Shown here: positions 51,824 through 63,526 of the stretch, piece after piece
Layout: every line of letters begins with the position of its first letter
Numbering within the stretch: the stretch's first letter is position 1
Assembly: GCF_000482785.1 (NCBI RefSeq)
Contig: NZ_AXWS01000014.1
Span: 186,001-250,000, forward strand
DNA from: Derxia gummosa DSM 723
Lineage (GTDB): Bacteria > Pseudomonadota > Gammaproteobacteria > Burkholderiales > Burkholderiaceae_E
DNA length: 64,000 nt
Direction: 5' to 3'
Program-made: the position numbers and the translations under genes
Notes under the pieces: model-generated
Seen by the model: the letters and a program-made list of their open reading frames with translations, nothing else
Told to the model about the DNA's origin: nothing
Database searches by the model: none

Positions 51824-52993
51824 ATGCCCAACCCTCCGCTTCACATCGCCATCGTCGGTGCCGGCGTGTCCGGCGCCGCCTGCGCGCGCCGGCTCGCGCT
51901 GGCCGGCCACCACGCCGTGCTGTTCGACAAGGCACGCGGCCCCGGCGGTCGCATGTCCACCCGACGCGGCAGTGCCCCCGCCGACGCCAGCCTCCCGATC
52001 ACCGTCGACCAGCCCGGCGCCACGCCATTCGCCTTCGACCACGGCGCGCAGTACTTCACCGCGCGCCACCCCGACTTCCGCGCCGTCGTCGAGGCCGGCA
52101 CGGCCGCCGGCTGGATCGCGCCCTGGACGCCCCGCATCGCCGGCAAGCCCCGCGCCGGCAGCCTCGCCGGCAAGGCCGACGCACCAGCCGACGCGCAGGA
52201 CACAGCCGAGGTTCCCGCGACCACCGCCTCGGCCTCCGCAGCCGCCACTTCGACCGACGCTCCCGCCCGCGACGCCCGCCACGTCGCCCTGCCCGGCATG
52301 CCCGAACTCGCGCGCCGCCTCGCCGATGGCCTGCCGCTGCATCTCCAGGCCCAGGTGACGGCGCTGCAACGCGAGCCGGACGGGCGCTGGCGCCTGCGGC
52401 TCGGCGAGACGACGCATCCCGAGCCGTTCGACGTGGTGCTGCTCGCCATGCCGGCCGAGCAGGCCGCCGCGCTGCTCGCCGGGCATCGCCCCGACTGGGC
52501 CGCCGCCGCGCGCTCGACGCCGATGCTGCCGTGCTGGACGCTCATGGCCATCACCGACGCGCCCGACTGGCCCTTCGACGCGACCTGGCCCGCGCAAGGG
52601 CCGCTCGCCTGGCTGGCGCGCAACGACAGCAAGCCAGGCCGACCGGGCGCCACCGGCCAGGCGCACTGGGTCGCCCAGGCCCGCGCCGACTGGAGCGCCC
52701 GCCATCTCGAACGCGATGCCGCCGAGATCGTGCCGCTGCTGCTCGACGCGCTGCGCGCCGCGCTCGGCCCCGATGCGGCCGCGCTTGGCGTGCGGCATGC
52801 GGTCGCGCACCGCTGGCGCTATGCCCGGCCGGCCGAGGCCAGCCCGCTCACGACCGGCGCGCCGTGGTGGGACGCGGCGCTCGGCCTCGGCGCCTGCGGC
52901 GACTTTCTCGGCGGTGCGCGGGTCGAGGCGGCCTTCCTCAACGGCGAGGCGCTGGCGCGATCGGTGATCGGCAGCGGAAACCCCGGCGGCTGA
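51824..52993 (+). CDS. FAD-dependent NAD(P)-type oxidoreductase, renalase-like
   Basis: 389 aa. The Rossmann dinucleotide motif opens the protein: HIAIVGAGVSGAACARRLALAGHHAVLFDKARGPGGRMSTRR, where GPGGRMSTRR is typical of the renalase/amine-oxidase-like group. FDHGAQYFTARHPDF is the second landmark, and the end has ALGLGACGDFLGGARVEAAFLNGEALA, the FAD-ribityl strand. An Ala/Thr-rich insertion (about residues 113-148) is an oddity. The substrate is unknown; renalase-type enzymes oxidise isomeric dihydronicotinamides. It lies 118 bp after the LuxR fusion on the same strand and may be in its regulon. Confidence 0.87.
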   Translation: MPNPPLHIAIVGAGVSGAACARRLALAGHHAVLFDKARGPGGRMSTRRGSAPADASLPITVDQPGATPFAFDHGAQYFTARHPDFRAVVEAGTAAGWIAPWTPRIAGKPRAGSLAGKADAPADAQDTAEVPATTASASAAATSTDAPARDARHVALPGMPELARRLADGLPLHLQAQVTALQREPDGRWRLRLGETTHPEPFDVVLLAMPAEQAAALLAGHRPDWAAAARSTPMLPCWTLMAITDAPDWPFDATWPAQGPLAWLARNDSKPGRPGATGQAHWVAQARADWSARHLERDAAEIVPLLLDALRAALGPDAAALGVRHAVAHRWRYARPAEASPLTTGAPWWDAALGLGACGDFLGGARVEAAFLNGEALARSVIGSGNPGG

Positions 52994-53001
52994 AACGTCC
53001 C

Positions 53002-53025
53002 GCGGCCGGCGCGCCGCTCGGCCGC
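53002..53025. terminator. Hairpin between convergent genes
   Basis: GCGGCCG (53002-53008) pairs with CGGCCGC (53019-53025) around a 10 nt loop, in the 40 bp between the convergent oxidoreductase and kinase genes. It could serve both strands. Confidence 0.4.
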
Positions 53026-53033
53026 CGGGCCGT

Positions 53034-56498
<3,465 letters not shown>

Positions 56499-56576
56499 GA
56501 CCGCCCGGCCGGACGTCGTCGGCGCGGGCCGGCTGCGGCATCCTCCCCGCCCTGCCTTCCGCGTCACGCCCTTGCC

Positions 56577-57590
56577 ATGACCCAGCCCTTTCCCGCCGCG
56601 CCCGCCATCGCCTTCATCGGCGCCGGCCGACTCGCCAGCAGCCTGGCGCGCGCCTTCGCCGGGGCCGGCGCGCGCGTCGTCGCCATCGCCAGCCGCGATC
56701 CGGCCTCGGCCGCCGCGCTCGCCGCGCGCATCGACGGCTGCCGCGCGCTCGCGCCCCAGGCCGCCGCCGACGCGGCCGATCTCGTGTTCATCACCGTGCC
56801 CGACGATGCGATCGCCAGCGTGGCCGACGCCCTGCGCTGGCGCGCCGGCCAGGGCGTCGTGCATTGCAGCGGCGCGACCGAGCTGACCGCGCTCGACACC
56901 GCCACGCGCGCCGGCGCGCTCGCGGGCGGCTTCCACCCCTTGCAGATCTTTTCCGACCCGGACGTGGCGATCGGCCAGCTCGCGGGCGCGGCGGTGGCCA
57001 TCGAGGCGCCGGCCGCGCTCGCCGCGCCGCTCGACGCGCTCGCCGCCGGCGTCGGCCTGCGGCCCTTCGCGCTGCCACCCGGCGCGCGGGCGCGCTACCA
57101 CGCCTCGGCGGGGATGGCGGCGAGCTTCCTGCTCACGCTGCTCGACGAGGCCGCGCGGGTCTGGGCGAGCTTCGGCGTGCCGCCCGCGCAGGCGCTCGCG
57201 GCGCTGCTGCCGATCGCGCGCGGGACGCTCGCCGCGGCCGAGAGCCGGGGGCTGGCGGGCGCGGTGTCGGGGCCACCGTCACGCGGCGATGTGGGCGTGA
57301 TCGCACGCCACCTCGCGGCGCTGGACGCGCTCGATGCCGAAGCGGCGCGGCGCGGCGCGGCGGCGGCGCATGCGGCCGGCGGCGCGGTATCGCCCCCGGC
57401 CGAGCATGCGACGGCCGACGGCGCCACCACCAATTTGGCACTCGCCTCCGCCGACCTCGCGCGCGAGCACGGCGCCTTCTACCGCGAGCTGACACGGCGC
57501 CAGCTCGCGCTCGTGGCCGACGCCGGCCGCGTGCCGCCGGAAGGCATCGCCGCGATGCACGCGCGCCTCGCCGAGCCGCCGCGCGGCTGA
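56577..57590 (+). CDS. Rossmann-like/DUF2520 domain protein
   Basis: 337 aa. An NADP-binding Rossmann-like N-domain ([42 protein letters not shown], then [35 protein letters not shown]) is followed by a DUF2520 helical domain ([52 protein letters not shown]). The set resembles ketopantoate/pyrroline-5-carboxylate reductases, but substrate is unknown. An Ala-rich insertion of ~25 residues occurs near the C-terminus ([20 protein letters not shown]). It is divergent from the hybrid kinase and convergent with the PRC-barrel gene. Confidence 0.9.
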   Translation: MTQPFPAAPAIAFIGAGRLASSLARAFAGAGARVVAIASRDPASAAALAARIDGCRALAPQAAADAADLVFITVPDDAIASVADALRWRAGQGVVHCSGATELTALDTATRAGALAGGFHPLQIFSDPDVAIGQLAGAAVAIEAPAALAAPLDALAAGVGLRPFALPPGARARYHASAGMAASFLLTLLDEAARVWASFGVPPAQALAALLPIARGTLAAAESRGLAGAVSGPPSRGDVGVIARHLAALDALDAEAARRGAAAAHAAGGAVSPPAEHATADGATTNLALASADLAREHGAFYRELTRRQLALVADAGRVPPEGIAAMHARLAEPPRG

Positions 57591-57607
57591 TCGGACGCAA
57601 TCGCAAC

Positions 57608-57624
57608 CGGCGGCAAGGCCGCCG
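57608..57624. terminator. Hairpin between convergent genes
   Basis: CGGCGGC-AAG-GCCGCCG, a perfect 7 bp stem with a 3 nt loop, lies in the 58 bp between the convergent DUF2520 and PRC-barrel genes. It is a plausible bidirectional terminator though lacking a U-run. Confidence 0.45.
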
Positions 57625-57648
57625 TCCGGCTCGCCACCGCCAGCGCCG

Positions 57649-58059
57649 TCAGCGCCGTGCCGGCTCGGCGTACTCGAACTCCGGCAGCGCCTTGATCGCG
57701 TCCCGGGTCGCGCCGGGCAGCAGCAGCCGGCCCTCGCGCTGCGTGAACTGCTGCACCGGGATCGCCACCTGGTGCTTGCCCAGGCCGACGAAGCCGCCAC
57801 TGCCCACGATCGCGTAGGACACCGAGCGGTCGGGCGCGACGATGATGTCGTCCACCGAGCCCACCTTCTCGCGGTTCTCGTTCCACACCGTCGCGCCGAG
57901 GATCTGGCGCTTCGCGCTCCAGCCGTTGATGAGTTCCTTCACCTCGGTCTGGGTGATGCCGAGGGTGGTCGAGCCGGCCTGCTGGCCGAGCGCCAGGCCA
58001 GCCGCGAGCGCCAGAACGCTGGCGAGCACGAGCATCACGAGGCGTTGCTTGCGGTTCAT
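57649..58059 (-). CDS. PRC-barrel domain protein, exported
   Basis: 136 aa. A signal sequence (MNRKQRLVMLVLASVLALAAGLALGQQ) precedes a PRC-barrel: LGATVWNENREKVGSVDDIIVAPDRSVSYAIVGSGGFVGLGKHQVAIPVQQF, a fold known from photosynthetic reaction-centre subunit H and RimM. Exported single-domain versions are common in betaproteobacteria and appear stress-linked, but no function is established. The ATG is preceded by GGAGAGG. The next gene upstream on the same strand ends 119 bp away. Confidence 0.9.
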   Translation of the reverse strand: MNRKQRLVMLVLASVLALAAGLALGQQAGSTTLGITQTEVKELINGWSAKRQILGATVWNENREKVGSVDDIIVAPDRSVSYAIVGSGGFVGLGKHQVAIPVQQFTQREGRLLLPGATRDAIKALPEFEYAEPARR

Positions 58060-58178
58060 CGCCCCTCTCCTTCGCGGTGCCGCGCGGTGGCGGCGGAGCG
58101 GGCAGTGTGGTGGGCGCGCGGCGGGCGCGACGCGGGACGGCGCCGCGCCCGCGCGTCAGCCGGCGCGGCGGGGCGTGG

Positions 58179-58538
58179 TCAGGCCGGTCCGACGCGCCGA
58201 CGCGGTCCGTCATGGATCGCGCCCGTCCCGGACAGCAGCCGCGCGCGCCACAGCGCCACCAGCTCCACCGCGCCGCCCAGCAGCCCGAGCAGCAGCGCCA
58301 CGCCCGCCGCGCCCGCGTGCCGGCGCACCACCGCGCCATCGCGCGGCGCGCCGGGCCGGGACGCGCGCGGGCAAGCCGGCCCGGCACCGGCGGCATGGCC
58401 GGCACCGTCGTCCGCGACCGGGGCGCGGGGCACGGGGCGAGCATCGGCGGCGCCGGCGGAAGCGGTGGTGGTGGCGACGGAAGCGGAAGCTGGAGTGGCG
58501 GTGGCGGTGGCGGTGGCGGTGGCGGCAAGGTCTCGCAT
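58179..58538 (-). CDS. Small single-membrane-span protein, hypothetical
   Basis: 119 aa, with an excellent ribosome site (AAGGAG 7 nt before the ATG at 58538) that makes it credible. After MRDLAATATATATATPAS comes a Ala/Pro/Arg-rich segment and one membrane helix (AGVALLLGLLGGAVELVALWRARLL) near the C-terminus. The Ala-Thr repeat at residues 5-14 is encoded by a hexamer tandem repeat. No family is recognised. A tail-anchored inner-membrane location is inferred; it is co-oriented with the PRC-barrel gene. Confidence 0.6.
   Translation of the reverse strand: MRDLAATATATATATPASASVATTTASAGAADARPVPRAPVADDGAGHAAGAGPACPRASRPGAPRDGAVVRRHAGAAGVALLLGLLGGAVELVALWRARLLSGTGAIHDGPRRRVGPA
58495..58524. repeat. 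Five perfect GTGGCG hexamers within the small membrane protein gene
   Basis: Five exact tandem copies of GTGGCG encode, on the minus strand, the (Ala-Thr) repeat near the N-terminus of the 119 aa protein. Unit length keeps the frame when copies are gained or lost. Confidence 0.85.
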
Positions 58539-58827
58539 GGCAACTCCTTCGATGGCAGCCCGATGAACCGCCCATGGCAGGCGCGTGAACCGAGCCACCC
58601 TAGCCAGCGCGCATGACGTTCGCGTGGCATCGCGGCTCCGTCCGGCGCCGCCACCCGGCCGGGTCGCGCCCGCGCCATCACGCCCCGACCCCGCGCATGC
58701 CCGATGCGCCGCCGCGCGCCGACCGGGGCACACTTGCCCGCATCGCCCGGCCGCGCGCCATGCCGGTTCCACCCCGCCGGTCCGCCGCCCTGCCCACCCG
58801 ACACTGCCCAGCCACGCTCCGCCGCCG

Positions 58828-59916
58828 ATGCCCGTCGCCCACGCCGCCCGCCCCGCCGCCCTGCCCGAGCTGGACGAGCTCGAAGCCATCGCCGCCGCCG
58901 CGCCGGCCGGGGCCGGCTTCCGGCTCGACAGCGCGGGCGAGATCGAGGCCGGCGGGCGGCGCTTTCCGCTGCCGGTCGTCACGCTCGGCAACCCCGATCC
59001 GAAGATGCCCGCCGTCGGCATCTTCGGCGGGGTGCACGGGCTAGAACGCATCGGCGCCCAGGTCGCGCTGGCGAGCCTGCGCCATGTGACGAGCCGGCTC
59101 GGCTGGGATGCGGCGCTGCATTGCGTGCTGGAGCGGCTGCGCCTCGTGTTCATGCCGGTCGTCAATCCGGGCGGGCTGTGGCTCGGCACGCGCGCCAATC
59201 CGGCCGGCGTCGATCTCATGCGCAACGCGCCGGTGGACGCGGTCGCGCGCGTGCCCTTCCTCGTCGGCGGGCAGCGCATCAGCGCCGGACTGCCCTGGTA
59301 TCGCGGGCCGGCCGGCGCGCCCATGCAGCCCGAGGCCGAGGCGGTGTGCGCGACGGTCGAGCGCGAGCTGCTCGGCCGGCCGCTCACGATCAGCATCGAC
59401 TGCCATTCGGGCTTCGGCCTGGCGGACCGCATCTGGTTTCCGTGGGCCTGCAGTCCGGCGCCGGTCGAGCACCTGCCCGAGCTGCATGCGCTCGACGCGC
59501 TGTTCGGCGCGGCCCATCCGCATCACCGCTACGTGTTCGAGCCGCAGAGCCGCCAGTACCTCGCCCACGGCGACCTGTGGGACTGGCTCTACGCGCGCGC
59601 GCTCGACCGGCCGGGCGTCTTCCTCCCGCTCACGCTGGAGATGGGCTCCTGGCTGTGGATACGCAAGAACCCGCGCCAGCTGTTCTCGCGCCGGGGCATC
59701 TTCAATCCGCTCATCGACCACCGGCAGGCGCGCGTGCTGCGGCGCCATCTGGCCTGGCTCGACTTCCTGATGCGCGCGGCGGCGAGCCACGAGCGCTGGC
59801 TGCCCGCCACCGAGGCCGAGCGCGAGGCCGGACGGGCGGCGGCGATCGCGCGCTGGTACGCGCCGGCGCGCGCCGACGGCCGGACCGCGCGCACGCCTGC
59901 GCGGAGCCACGAATGA
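58828..59916 (+). CDS. M14-family zinc carboxypeptidase/aspartoacylase-like protein
   Basis: 362 aa. Zinc ligands are visible: His70 and Glu73 in FGGVHGLERIG, and His193 in SIDCHSGFG. The general base Glu271 is in LPLTLEMGSWLW, the order of M14 peptidases and succinylglutamate desuccinylase/aspartoacylase enzymes. There is no signal peptide, so cytosolic amide-bond cleavage of a small peptide or N-acyl amino acid is likely. The start is taken at MPVAHAARP (58828); an upstream frame adds Pro/Arg-rich sequence unlike protein. Its stop overlaps the next hydrolase start by ATGA, so both work together. Confidence 0.85.
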   Translation: MPVAHAARPAALPELDELEAIAAAAPAGAGFRLDSAGEIEAGGRRFPLPVVTLGNPDPKMPAVGIFGGVHGLERIGAQVALASLRHVTSRLGWDAALHCVLERLRLVFMPVVNPGGLWLGTRANPAGVDLMRNAPVDAVARVPFLVGGQRISAGLPWYRGPAGAPMQPEAEAVCATVERELLGRPLTISIDCHSGFGLADRIWFPWACSPAPVEHLPELHALDALFGAAHPHHRYVFEPQSRQYLAHGDLWDWLYARALDRPGVFLPLTLEMGSWLWIRKNPRQLFSRRGIFNPLIDHRQARVLRRHLAWLDFLMRAAASHERWLPATEAEREAGRAAAIARWYAPARADGRTARTPARSHE

Positions 59917-61058
59917 ACGCCCGCGCCACGCCATCCGCCGACACCTGGCTGCTGCTGCGCGGCCTCACGCGCGAGACCGGCCACTGGGGCGACCTGCCCG
60001 ACCGCCTCGCCGCCGCCCTGCCCGGCGCACGCGTGATCGCGCTCGACCTGCCCGGCAACGGCGTGCTGCACGGCGAACCCAGCCCAGCGAGCGTCGAGGC
60101 GATGGTCGAGGCGCTGCGCGCGCAATGGGCCGGGTTGGCCACGCTCATCGCCGGGGCCGAGGCCGGCACGATGCCCGACCTCGCCGCCGCGCCGCGCGCG
60201 GCCGGCACGACCGGGCACGACCCGGCAGGCTTGCCCGAATTGCACGGTTCACCGGACGCGCGGCCCGCCGCCGCGCCGCGCGTCAACCTGCTCGCGATGT
60301 CGCTCGGCGCGATGGTCGCCGTCGCCTGGGCCGCCGCGCATCCGGCCGAGATCGGCCGCGCGGTGCTGGTCAACACCAGCCTGCGGCCGTTCAGCCCGCC
60401 GTGGCAGCGGCTGCGGCCGCGCAACTGGCTGCGCCTGCCCGGCCTGCTGCGGCCCTGGCTGTCGGCGTCGGAAGTGGAGGAAGGCGTGCTGCGCCTGACC
60501 AGCGCGCGCGTGCATGTGCGCGCCGCCGCCGGCAATCCGTCGGAGCTGCCCGCCGCCTACGCGCCCGACGCCGATCCGGCCGCGAACTATCTGCCGCCCT
60601 GGACCGCCGCCGAGCGCCGGCTCATCGTCGGCTGCTGGGTCGAGCTGCGCGCGCGCCATCCGGTGACGGGCGCGAACGCGTTGCGCCAGCTGGGCGCCGC
60701 GATGCGCTATCGCGCGCCGGCCGAGGCGCCGCCGGTGCCGCTGCTGCTGCTCGCGGGCGGGCGCGATGCCCTCGTCAGCCCGCAATGCTCGCGCCGGCTC
60801 GCGGCCGTGTGGGGCCTGCCGCTGCGCGAGCACGCGCGCGCCGGGCACGACCTGCCGCTCGACGCGCCCGACTGGGTCGTGGCCCAGGTGGCGGCCTTCG
60901 CGGCCGGCGCGGCCGCATCGGGGCCGGCATCGGCGCCCGGGTCGGCGGTGTCGGCACCCGGACCGACCGCGCGCGCGGCGGCGTCACCGGCCGACGACGC
61001 CCGGCCCGCCGGGCAATCGCCCGTGCCCGGCCCGGCCGGGTTCAGGCATCGCGCTTGA
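59913..61058 (+). CDS. Alpha/beta-fold hydrolase
   Basis: 381 aa. It reads TWLLLRGLTRETGHWGDLPDRLAAALPGARVIALDLPGNG, then the nucleophile elbow NLLAMSLGAMVAVAWAAAHP (Ser in A-M-S-L-G), LLLLAGGRDALVSPQCS for the acid and HARAGHDLPLDAPDW for the base, so the triad is complete. A Gly/Ala-rich insertion (about 85-120) precedes the nucleophile strand, and the C-terminal 45 residues are disordered. It is coupled by a 4 bp overlap to the M14 protein, suggesting a two-step hydrolysis of one acylated substrate. Its 3-prime end overlaps the convergent holin gene by 17 bp. Confidence 0.85.
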   Translation: MNARATPSADTWLLLRGLTRETGHWGDLPDRLAAALPGARVIALDLPGNGVLHGEPSPASVEAMVEALRAQWAGLATLIAGAEAGTMPDLAAAPRAAGTTGHDPAGLPELHGSPDARPAAAPRVNLLAMSLGAMVAVAWAAAHPAEIGRAVLVNTSLRPFSPPWQRLRPRNWLRLPGLLRPWLSASEVEEGVLRLTSARVHVRAAAGNPSELPAAYAPDADPAANYLPPWTAAERRLIVGCWVELRARHPVTGANALRQLGAAMRYRAPAEAPPVPLLLLAGGRDALVSPQCSRRLAAVWGLPLREHARAGHDLPLDAPDWVVAQVAAFAAGAAASGPASAPGSAVSAPGPTARAAASPADDARPAGQSPVPGPAGFRHRA

Positions 61059-61539
61059 GCAGCGAATCGATCGTGCGCGTCTTGTCGGCGCTGCCCGAAC
61101 TCGACCCGAAGAAGTAGGACACCACCTGGGTCGAGATCGTCGTCAGCGCGCCCAGCACGTAGATGATGACCTCCTTGCGCTCGCCGCCCAGGGTGTCGGA
61201 GTTGGCGAAGATGATCAGCCCGAACATCAGGAAGGTGACCGCCACGATCAGCAGCGCGAGCACCGGATGCACGTTCTTGGCAAGCCAGCTCGCATTGGCC
61301 GATTCCTGCACCCGCGACTGGTTCTCTCGCGCGCTGGCAATGTCGCCATAGACGGCCTTTCTTTCCTCGACCGAGAGCCGGGCCATTTCGGCGCGGAATT
61401 CCATGTCGGCGCGCGCGATTTCATTCTGGCGCGCGAGCTTTTCATCGTCGGTCGTGAAATTGCGGTCGACCGCCTTGCCCACGGCATCCACCAGCGAAGT
61501 CGCGCCGGCGCTGAAGATCTGGGTCAGCAGATTGGCCAT
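61042..61539 (-). CDS. Holin family protein (3TM-type)
   Basis: 165 aa. A short N-terminal helical part (MANLLTQIFSAGATSLVDAVGKAVDRNFTTDDEKLARQNEIARADMEFRAEMARL) with charged coiled coil precedes two clear membrane helices, VHPVLALLIVAVTFLMFGLIIFAN and VIIYVLGALTTISTQVVSYFFGSS, as in phage holins of the 3TM_holin group. It would let the endolysin encoded 1 bp upstream pass the inner membrane. This codon region is less GC-biased than its neighbours, compatible with phage origin. No capsid, tail or integrase genes surround it. Confidence 0.82.
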   Translation of the reverse strand: MANLLTQIFSAGATSLVDAVGKAVDRNFTTDDEKLARQNEIARADMEFRAEMARLSVEERKAVYGDIASARENQSRVQESANASWLAKNVHPVLALLIVAVTFLMFGLIIFANSDTLGGERKEVIIYVLGALTTISTQVVSYFFGSSSGSADKTRTIDSLLKRDA

Positions 61540-61540
61540 T

Positions 61541-62074
61541 TCAGACTCCCGCGAGGGCGCGCCGCACCCAGCCATAGAAATACTTGCGATTGCCCGCGTT
61601 CTGCTCGCACAGGCTGACGTAGCGCGCGATCTTGGCCACGGTGAACAGCGCCAGGAAGGCATGCGGCTCGACGGCGTTGAGCCGCGCCAGCGTGTCGCCG
61701 CCGACGGCGCCGTCGACCTCGGCCTGCACCGCCGCCTGGGCCAGCCGCACGCTCAGGGCCGCGCCCGCGTTCACGCCGAAATCGAAGATCGCCTCGGCCA
61801 CTTCCTGCTGCGCGATGTCGTCGCCGTGAATGCGATTCCAGAATTCATTGCGGTAGAAGGTCCGCACCAATTCCTGGAGATCGGCGTTCTGATCGAGATT
61901 GGCCGGAAAACTCGCCTGGTTCTTGGCGGCATCGATCAATGCCCAGCCGGGCCAGCGTGGCTGGCGATTGCGCGCAATGCCTTTCCAGGTTTCACCACCC
62001 GGATCGTCCGGGTCCTTCGAATAGCCGCCCTCGGCCTTGAGGGTCAGGGCCAATGCCTTGTCGAAATCAGCCAT
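61541..62074 (-). CDS. GH108 N-acetylmuramidase (phage-type lysozyme)
   Basis: 177 aa. The GH108 signature KAEGGYSKDPDDPGGETWKGIAR contains the catalytic Glu (in EGGY), and the C-domain reads YFYGWVRRAL, typical of the Zn/PG-binding_3 end of this family. It cleaves the glycan backbone of peptidoglycan. There is no signal peptide. The next gene, a holin, starts 1 bp after its stop; together they form a phage-like lysis cassette. Codon use is slightly less GC-rich (AAA, GAA, GAT, ATT appear), suggesting transfer. Function in cell lysis or release of large particles is inferred. Confidence 0.87.
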   Translation of the reverse strand: MADFDKALALTLKAEGGYSKDPDDPGGETWKGIARNRQPRWPGWALIDAAKNQASFPANLDQNADLQELVRTFYRNEFWNRIHGDDIAQQEVAEAIFDFGVNAGAALSVRLAQAAVQAEVDGAVGGDTLARLNAVEPHAFLALFTVAKIARYVSLCEQNAGNRKYFYGWVRRALAGV

Positions 62075-62255
62075 TGCTCGCTCCGCGCCACGAATCGAAC
62101 CGCCTGAACCGGCCTTCGCCCGAATCGCGCGGAAATGACCGCGCGCCTCGGCATTGGCCGGACCCGGCCCGTCTATACCGCGCGCGGATGACATTGCGGA
62201 ACAGGTAGGCGCGCGCAGTCCGCAGCCGGATCTGTCCGCGCGCGCGGCGGCGCGT

Positions 62256-62492
62256 TCACTCGTCCGGCGTGCCGTCCTCGCCGCGCGAGCGCCGGCCCCG
62301 GCGCAACGCCTTGTGGCTCTTGCGATGCGCGCCGGCCTTGCGCAGCAGCGCCGCCGCGACCAGCGGATTGCGCTTCGGCGGCGCGGTGAAGGCGCCGCGC
62401 GGCGCGGCGGGGTCGGCATCGCGCGCCGGGGCGTCAGCAGGCGCGGAGCGATCCGCCGCCGGCCTCATGCCCGCGCGTCGCGTCGGCTTCAT
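62256..62492 (-). CDS. Small very basic protein coupled to the 2OG-Fe dioxygenase
   Basis: 78 aa: MKPTRRAGMRPAADRSAP, a Pro/Ala-rich centre and a strongly basic stretch (LLRKAGAHRKSHKALRRGRRSRGED). The ATG overlaps the stop of the dioxygenase gene (ATGA), which makes translation coupled and supports reality. No domain known. The basic C-terminus could bind nucleic acid or acidic partner. It may be a substrate of, or accessory to, the dioxygenase; that is inference. Confidence 0.55.
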   Translation of the reverse strand: MKPTRRAGMRPAADRSAPADAPARDADPAAPRGAFTAPPKRNPLVAAALLRKAGAHRKSHKALRRGRRSRGEDGTPDE

Positions 62493-63358
62493 GCGGGCAC
62501 CGCGTCCTGGAAGCCGCCGCGCCGGTAGGTCAGCACCAGCGTGTCGCGCAAGCCGAGACCGTCGTCGGATTGCAGCGGCGTGGTCTCGTGGATGACGCGG
62601 GCGTCGTCGAGCAGCAGCGCCGACCACGGCTCGGTCATCGTGAAGCGGATGCCGTGCGGGCCGGCGGCGTCAAACACGCGGGTCTCGCCGCCGCGCACGC
62701 CGCGCCGTTCCACGAGCACGACGGCCACGTAATCGACGCCGTCGCGGTGGGCGCCCTCGGGCGTCGGGCGGCCGATGCCGCGCGCGGTGTCGATGCGGAA
62801 CTGGTGCGCCTCGACGAACCAGCGCTGCACGCCCGACGCGAGCGCGAACAGCCGACCCAGCCCGGCGATCAGCGCCTCCCACGCGGGCAGCGCGGCGGTG
62901 GCCGGCTCGACCGGCGCGAACCAGCGCTCGATGCCGCCGTGCAGCGCGTTGTAGGCCGTCGGCTGCCAGTGCGCGCGATGCGGCATGGTGGTCAGCGTGC
63001 CGGCGGCCACGTCCTGCACCAGCGAGGCGTGGCGGCGGAAGCGGTAGGCGCCGCCGTCGCGCAGATAGTCGTCGGGCGGCAGACCGGCCCAGGACGGGCG
63101 CAGCGCGTCGATGGCGGCGGGCGGCTGGTCGGCCACGGCGGCGAGCGCGGCCGGGTCGAGCAGCACGAAACCCTGGGCCGAGAGCAGCGCCGACGGCGCC
63201 GGGCCGGTCAGGTGCCAGGGCGGCGACGGCGCGAGCGCGACGGGCGGCGGCGCACTGCCCGGCAACTCGGGCGCGGAGGCGGCATCGGTGCGCGCGCCGG
63301 CCGCCAGCGTGGCGGCGGGCAGGGGCGCGGCGGCGGGAACTTCGGGCAGGACAGGCAC
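62489..63358 (-). CDS. 2OG-Fe(II) dioxygenase family protein (PF10014-like)
   Basis: 289 aa from a GTG at 63358 (no nearer ATG; start uncertain). The iron-binding residues appear in PEGAHRDGVDYVAVVLVERRGVRGGETRVF (His and Asp of H-x-D) and DDARVIHETTPL (distal His), followed by the 2-oxoglutarate Arg region DTLVLTYRRGGF. This is the pattern of the family that includes the L-isoleucine dioxygenase IDO, which hydroxylates free amino acids. SWAGLPPDDYLRDGGAYRFRRHASL is also characteristic. The natural substrate is not deducible. A small basic gene is coupled at the 3-prime end, and a divergent hydrolase-like gene starts 168 bp away. Confidence 0.82.
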   Translation of the reverse strand: MPVLPEVPAAAPLPAATLAAGARTDAASAPELPGSAPPPVALAPSPPWHLTGPAPSALLSAQGFVLLDPAALAAVADQPPAAIDALRPSWAGLPPDDYLRDGGAYRFRRHASLVQDVAAGTLTTMPHRAHWQPTAYNALHGGIERWFAPVEPATAALPAWEALIAGLGRLFALASGVQRWFVEAHQFRIDTARGIGRPTPEGAHRDGVDYVAVVLVERRGVRGGETRVFDAAGPHGIRFTMTEPWSALLLDDARVIHETTPLQSDDGLGLRDTLVLTYRRGGFQDAVPA

Positions 63359-63526
63359 GGCAGGCTCGCAACGGCGGAAAGCCCCGAAGCATAGGCCCGG
63401 CCCCGCGCGCCCGCCGAATGGACGCTGCCCGACGGTGGCAACGCAAACTCTGCGTCGATCCGGCGCGGGGCGCGGACCGGCCTGACTTATCGTTCGCGCC
63501 TTTCGCGCCACTTTCTTTTTCCTGTC

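Noticed and set aside
61042-62074. Prophage
   Set aside because: Only lysis genes are present; no integrase, terminase, capsid or tail genes and no attachment-site repeat were seen.
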